Below are positions 60,270 through 64,000 of a stretch of 64,000 bases of DNA, one piece after another; the stretch's first letter is position 1, and every line of letters starts with the position of its first letter. Both the position numbers and the translations under genes were made by a program. Location of the stretch: positions 72,363 to 136,362 of the forward strand of contig JAGAYH010000021.1 of assembly GCA_017940565.1 (NCBI GenBank). The letters run 5' to 3'. The notes under the pieces are model-generated. The model was given only the letters and a program-made list of their open reading frames with translations. It did not search any database and had not been told where the DNA came from. Source of the DNA: Bacteroidaceae bacterium (GTDB taxonomy: Bacteria; Bacteroidota; Bacteroidia; Bacteroidales; Bacteroidaceae).

Positions 60270-63038
60270 TTATTTCGCGCTGTCGTATCGAAGCACTTTT
60301 TCCATGGCATCGGCCAGTTCATTGGCCAAGCGCTGGTAGCCTTCATCGTTGGGACGGAGCGTGTCGGAGGATGAGAGACCGTCCAAATCATTCTGGCCGC
60401 CACAGTTGCCATAGAAGTCGGCAACAGGATAGCCCTCATATTCGGCAATCTGCCGGATGAGCCGGGCAAAGTCTTCGAGGGTGTTGCCTTCGACCGAAGT
60501 GTAGCAGTCGGCGGGCTTCTTTTCGCCGATGCCATAGGCCTTACGGGGAGTGCAGAGCACCACCTTGGCTTCGGTATTGATAGAAAGAATGAGGTCAATC
60601 AGCTTACGATACCAAAAGGCAAAACAGCCTGAATTGGTGCCATGGATATAATCGCTCAGCGTACCTGTAGGTGTGCCTGCGGCCCAATCGGTGACTCCCA
60701 ATTCTATGCTGTAATAATCGGCCTGCTTAATAGAGAAATAAGCGGCATTGATTTTTCCCTCTCCGAGGGGACGGGTGAATATTTGGTCAAAGTGGAGACG
60801 TTCGTTCACGTAAACTGTGTAATTTCGCGCTGCCGCTGCGCCAGCCTGACCGAGCAGGTTGCCTATGGCCAGCCAACTGCCATTTACCAACTTTGTCTGA
60901 GAGCGAACATCAGGAATGGTAGTATCGGGCTTCTGCTGTGGATTTCTCAGATTCTCCATAGCTTGGCGCAGGACGTCAATGTCATCTTGAACGGCAACGC
61001 CGGCCGAAACCACATCTTCCTGTTTCTTCAGCAATTCTGTCAGTTCCCGATAGGCTTCGGCTTTCGCGTCTGACTCAAAATAAGAAGAGTTTTCTTCGTC
61101 CAATTTGGCTTCATACATCTGCAGTTCACTCAGTGTGAAGTAAGGATGAGTCTGCCCGCTGTTACACCGGTTCTGCGATGTTCTCAACACGGTAAACCGG
61201 ATGTAGCGGTATTCATCGCCTAAGAGGATGAGGTCTGTTGTTTTAGTCTCCACCTCTTCAGAGTTCCATGTGGTCGTGTAATGTGTGATGTCGAAAAATT
61301 CTTTACCATCTTTGGAAGCGGAGATAAGAATGTCTTTTGGAGAGTCGGCATAGCCGTAGCCACCACTGCGGCGTGCCAGGACGACCTTAAACGCCTTGAT
61401 GGCTCCCCCTCTTAAATACACTTGCAAATAGTGAGGTACACCCGGGTCGGCGGGATTGCCGTAAGTGGAATGGAAGAAGGGAGAACCCGTGGTGTTCCCG
61501 TCAATAAGTGAAGCGATGGTACCCTCGGCGGCCGACTGTGCATTACTGCTGATTTGACTTGTCGAAGTTATCAGTTTCGACGTCCCCATCGTATAGCGGA
61601 GAACGGAATCGCATAATGCTTTCGCCTCATTCTGCACTTCCACCAGTTCCTGCGTCTTAGCTTTGGCGTCCATGGCCACCCGTAATGCCTCCACCACGTT
61701 ATCGTGGATAGGTATCAGTTTCCATGCCGAATGTGCTCCCACCGTATTGGCGTTGAAGAGCACGATATTTCCCTGTTTACCGGACCCATTGCTGTGATTC
61801 TGCGGATGATAAGCCTTGTCATAAATATTGTCGGCTATAATCCACTGAGTTTGTCCGATAGGTGAAATCACCTGCTCGCGTTCCGCCGTGTCACCCAGTC
61901 TCACGGTAGCCCCGTTGTCGCCGCTGGTAGCCCCGATGATATATTTGCCGTTGGCAAAACTCTTGATACGGTAGTTCCCGTCATTCAATACCTCAACATA
62001 AAAGGCTTGATTGGGATCCAGGTCTCGGTAACTGGCCCAGCCCAGAGTCTCGCCACCTTCAACCGTCATCCCCTTGTATTCCTTCTGATTCGTGTAAAAA
62101 GCAGAATAGGCACTCTGAATATTATAATAACCAGAACGGATAGGATTATAACTGGACAACATGACCTCCCACGCATTTTTCAGTTGCGTCAAGGCACCGT
62201 TGTACACATCTTCTTCATGTTCCCCTTCACACACTGTGTCGGCGTGGAGCTTAGCGGCAGCAAACACGTCATATTTGTCCTGCGGATACACGTCAGGGGT
62301 CGTGCCGCCCCTGGCCTCGCTCATGGCTGCTGCGTTTTGGGTAAGATAATTCATCAGAGCTATCTTCCCCGAATTGGGCGAGTATTCGCTCTCTTTCATT
62401 ATGGTATAGCCTTTCCATGCCGAGGCGTTCTTATATGTGTCATACGCATCGTCCGGCACCGTAAAGACACAACTCGTACTTCCACTAAACGCATTGCTGC
62501 CAATCGAAGGCGGTGTTTTTCCTTTCAGATGAATTACTTTCAGAGCAGGATCATCAAAAAACGACCACCCGCCAATAGTTTTCATCGTTGTAGGCAAAGT
62601 GGCTTCCTCCAGGCTCCGGCACGAGCCGAAAGCACGGTCTGCCCCCAGAGTGGTCACGCCTTCCGGCACCACCACACTTTTCAATTTCGGACACTCGGCA
62701 AAAGCCCACAATGAAATTTCTGTAAACTTTACCGGAGAGTCGAACGTCAATGTCTCCAGCGTCTGGCACCCTTGGAAGGCATTACCGATATTCCCCATCG
62801 TGTATGTCACACCGTCCAGTTCCATCGTTGCAGCCACATGAAGGGTTGTGCCCTTGAAATCCGTGCGGTTTGTCCCCGAGCCCTGACCGGTGACAAAAGT
62901 CACGATCCGGCTGCTCGTGTCGAAATTATAATACACGCCGCCGATCTGTTTCTTCACCACAGCACTCCACCCGGCTGTCGCCGCCGTAAGCATTGCGAGC
63001 GACAGCATCCAAAAAAGTTTTCCCTTACTTACCATCAT
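60270..63038 (-). CDS. Surface protein: BspA-like LRR, discoidin domain, degenerate SGNH domain
   Basis: 922 aa. Signal peptide at the start; BspA-type leucine-rich repeats (about 60-190, LETLTFDSPVKFTEISLWAF, LKSVVVPEGVTTLG); a middle segment with helices; an F5/8 type C (discoidin) domain (about 500-660, YLQVYLRGGAIKAFKVVLAR); then an SGNH-like domain (about 720-922). That domain aligns over its whole length with the next gene, but its Ser is Leu728 (AIGNLLG), its Asn is Thr783 (LGVTDW), and its His is Arg895 (TLRPNDEG), so it looks inactive. LRR and discoidin parts suggest adhesion to glycans or proteins. Confidence 0.85.
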   Translation of the reverse strand: MMVSKGKLFWMLSLAMLTAATAGWSAVVKKQIGGVYYNFDTSSRIVTFVTGQGSGTNRTDFKGTTLHVAATMELDGVTYTMGNIGNAFQGCQTLETLTFDSPVKFTEISLWAFAECPKLKSVVVPEGVTTLGADRAFGSCRSLEEATLPTTMKTIGGWSFFDDPALKVIHLKGKTPPSIGSNAFSGSTSCVFTVPDDAYDTYKNASAWKGYTIMKESEYSPNSGKIALMNYLTQNAAAMSEARGGTTPDVYPQDKYDVFAAAKLHADTVCEGEHEEDVYNGALTQLKNAWEVMLSSYNPIRSGYYNIQSAYSAFYTNQKEYKGMTVEGGETLGWASYRDLDPNQAFYVEVLNDGNYRIKSFANGKYIIGATSGDNGATVRLGDTAEREQVISPIGQTQWIIADNIYDKAYHPQNHSNGSGKQGNIVLFNANTVGAHSAWKLIPIHDNVVEALRVAMDAKAKTQELVEVQNEAKALCDSVLRYTMGTSKLITSTSQISSNAQSAAEGTIASLIDGNTTGSPFFHSTYGNPADPGVPHYLQVYLRGGAIKAFKVVLARRSGGYGYADSPKDILISASKDGKEFFDITHYTTTWNSEEVETKTTDLILLGDEYRYIRFTVLRTSQNRCNSGQTHPYFTLSELQMYEAKLDEENSSYFESDAKAEAYRELTELLKKQEDVVSAGVAVQDDIDVLRQAMENLRNPQQKPDTTIPDVRSQTKLVNGSWLAIGNLLGQAGAAAARNYTVYVNERLHFDQIFTRPLGEGKINAAYFSIKQADYYSIELGVTDWAAGTPTGTLSDYIHGTNSGCFAFWYRKLIDLILSINTEAKVVLCTPRKAYGIGEKKPADCYTSVEGNTLEDFARLIRQIAEYEGYPVADFYGNCGGQNDLDGLSSSDTLRPNDEGYQRLANELADAMEKVLRYDSAK

Positions 63039-63146
63039 CCTAATTTTTCAGATCCCGGACAACCCGCCTGCACGGGCATGACCGTTCCCTTTTGAATAAC
63101 AAACCGGCACAGCGCACCGTTTCTTATGTGCCATGCCAGCCAGAGC

Positions 63147-63231
63147 GGAGAGAGAGGGATTCGAACCCCCGGTGCCTCGCAGCACGCCGGTTTTCAAGAC
63201 CGGTGTAATCGACCACTCTACCATCTCTCCA
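63147..63231 (-). tRNA. tRNA-Ser (TGA)
   Basis: An 85-nt class II tRNA. Acceptor GGAGAGA / TCTCTCC with discriminator G; anticodon loop CTTGAAA (anticodon UGA) on stem CCGGT/ACCGG; long variable arm (GTGCTGCGAGGCAC); T-arm with TTCGAAT. CCA is not encoded. Confidence 0.95.
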
Positions 63232-63272
63232 TAAAAATGATCATACGGGCACTCCTGCCGCGTTTTGCAACG

Positions 63273-63280
63273 CAAAATTA
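63273..63280 (-). promoter_or_regulatory. tRNA-Ser promoter -7 box
   Basis: TAATTTTG on the minus strand, 41 bp upstream of the tRNA 5' end. Confidence 0.5.
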
Positions 63281-63322
63281 GTAATTCTTTTTCTTTCCTC
63301 CAATATTTCGGGGCAAAATTCG

Positions 63323-63330
63323 TACTTTTG
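63323..63330 (+). promoter_or_regulatory. mutS2 promoter -7 box
   Basis: TACTTTTG followed by CA, 18 nt before the ATG at 63349. Confidence 0.6.
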
Positions 63331-63348
63331 CACCCAACTTAGCAAGGT

Positions 63349-64000
63349 ATGGTATATCCTAAGAATTTTGAAAGCAAGGTAGGTTTCGATGAAATCCGCA
63401 CGCTGCTGAAGGGGCGCTGCCTCTCCGCGCTTGGCAGTGAGGAGATAGGCCGTCTGGCATTTTCAGCCAACGGTGCCGAGGTGCGCGAGCGTTTGGAGCA
63501 GATAAGTGAATTCCGGCAAATCATGGCCCTTGACGAGGGTCTGCCCACGGAGAATTTCCACGATATGCGCGAGGCTCTGATGCGTATTCAGGCTAAAGGG
63601 ACTTATATGGAAGAAACGGAACTGCATGCGCTCCGGATGTCGCTCGCCACAACGGCTGGCATCGTAGCTTTCCTCAGTGGCACTGAGGCCGACGACACAG
63701 AGGAGCAACGCTATCCTGCACTGAAAAGACTGGCGCACGATGTAGAGTGCTTTCCACACATCATAGAAACAATTGACGGCATCCTCAACAAGTTCGGAAG
63801 ACTGAAGGACAATGCTTCACCTGAACTGAATCGGGTGCGTCTTGCTTTGGCGGAGACCAAAAGGGGCATTACCATCAGCCTGCACCGCATCCTGCACAAG
63901 GCTCAGGAAAGCGGATATGTGGAGAAGGATGTGTCGCCCACCCTCCGCGACGGTCGTCTCGTCATTCCCGTGGCACCGGCCTTGAAAAGAAAAATCCGGG
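63349..64000 (+). CDS. mutS2: Endonuclease MutS2 (N-terminal part, runs off the window)
   Basis: 217 codons of an open frame that continues past the end. The N-terminus MVYPKNFESKVGFDEIRTLL and GSEEIGRLAFSANGAEVRER, then NASPELNRVRLALAETKRG and VEKDVSPTLRDGRLVIPV, match the lever/core region of MutS2. The ATPase and Smr domains would lie beyond 64000. MutS2 acts on recombination intermediates or collided ribosomes. The leader from its promoter is about 15 nt. Confidence 0.9.
   Translation, partial: MVYPKNFESKVGFDEIRTLLKGRCLSALGSEEIGRLAFSANGAEVRERLEQISEFRQIMALDEGLPTENFHDMREALMRIQAKGTYMEETELHALRMSLATTAGIVAFLSGTEADDTEEQRYPALKRLAHDVECFPHIIETIDGILNKFGRLKDNASPELNRVRLALAETKRGITISLHRILHKAQESGYVEKDVSPTLRDGRLVIPVAPALKRKIR

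Overview
The window looks like a chromosomal segment from a Prevotella-like member of the Bacteroidota (order Bacteroidales), with GC a little above 50%. The evidence is: promoters of the TAnnTTTG (-7) type in front of many genes and no obvious Shine-Dalgarno sites; an N-succinylornithine-type carbamoyltransferase; type IX secretion (T9SS) genes porW/sprE and porX; a subtilase with a T9SS sorting tail; BspA-like and SGNH surface proteins; and the local order tig-clpP-clpX and pyrG-yidC. No phage, IS element, integrase, CRISPR array or plasmid function is visible. Most genes are core housekeeping genes, so the unusual material lies mainly in the intergenic DNA and in a few altered active sites.

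Layout. 1-10 kb: aroB, T9SS-exported subtilase, pyrG, yidC, a DPP5-like S9 peptidase and a GT2. 10-17 kb: ruvX-def-TPR operon, a YtxH/holin-like/small-protein envelope cluster, a SPOR lipoprotein, efp, glutathione peroxidase, rpmH. 17-22 kb: PASTA protein-rluD-ddl-acyltransferase-lipoprotein operon. 22-28 kb (minus): argF'-nucleotidyltransferase and tig-clpP-clpX. 28-34.6 kb (minus): murB-MBL hydrolase, DUF4348-like lipoprotein, CYTH protein, a 46-aa membrane protein, prfB and an acyl-CoA synthetase. 34.6-43.7 kb: lipoprotein, AlkZ-related protein, tRNA-Pro, then a long plus-strand run aroA-Cys-rich anchor-metal permease-porW-porX-tsaE. 44-50 kb: three glycosyltransferases, queH with an outer-membrane barrel, and a family-10-like glycosyl hydrolase. 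50-56 kb: ATP-grasp-like protein, AAA/DUF4143 ATPase, nifJ. 56.8-64 kb: tRNA-Phe, radical SAM maturase, serine hydrolase, SGNH hydrolase, LRR-discoidin-SGNH fusion, tRNA-Ser and the start of mutS2.

The main candidate for something undescribed is a family of phased 21-bp units. Clear arrays of 3-5 units occur at twelve places (3358, 10418, 15501, 17441, 22230, 24524, 30846, 35968, 43790, 46232, 50360, 56510). Each unit starts with a C-S-S triplet (CCG, CGG, CGC or CCC) followed by roughly NNTTNG, and often ends in AACT, AAGT, AAAT or ATAT. CCG and CGG units (reverse complements) share one register, so the array looks orientation-independent. Neighbouring inverted units build several of the terminator-like hairpins, one array lies in frame inside a gene, and a duplicated promoter at 43.85-43.97 kb is offset by exactly 84 bp (4 x 21). 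More degenerate versions may fill other intergenic gaps.

Other points of note: an SGNH domain in a surface fusion protein that has lost its Ser, Asn and His next to an intact paralog; Ser90 at the substrate-discriminating position of the carbamoyltransferase; a Walker B Glu-to-Gln change in an AAA ATPase; a prfB gene without the programmed frameshift; and three genes whose promoters lie almost on the start codon. All names are from motif recognition by eye; no database search was run.
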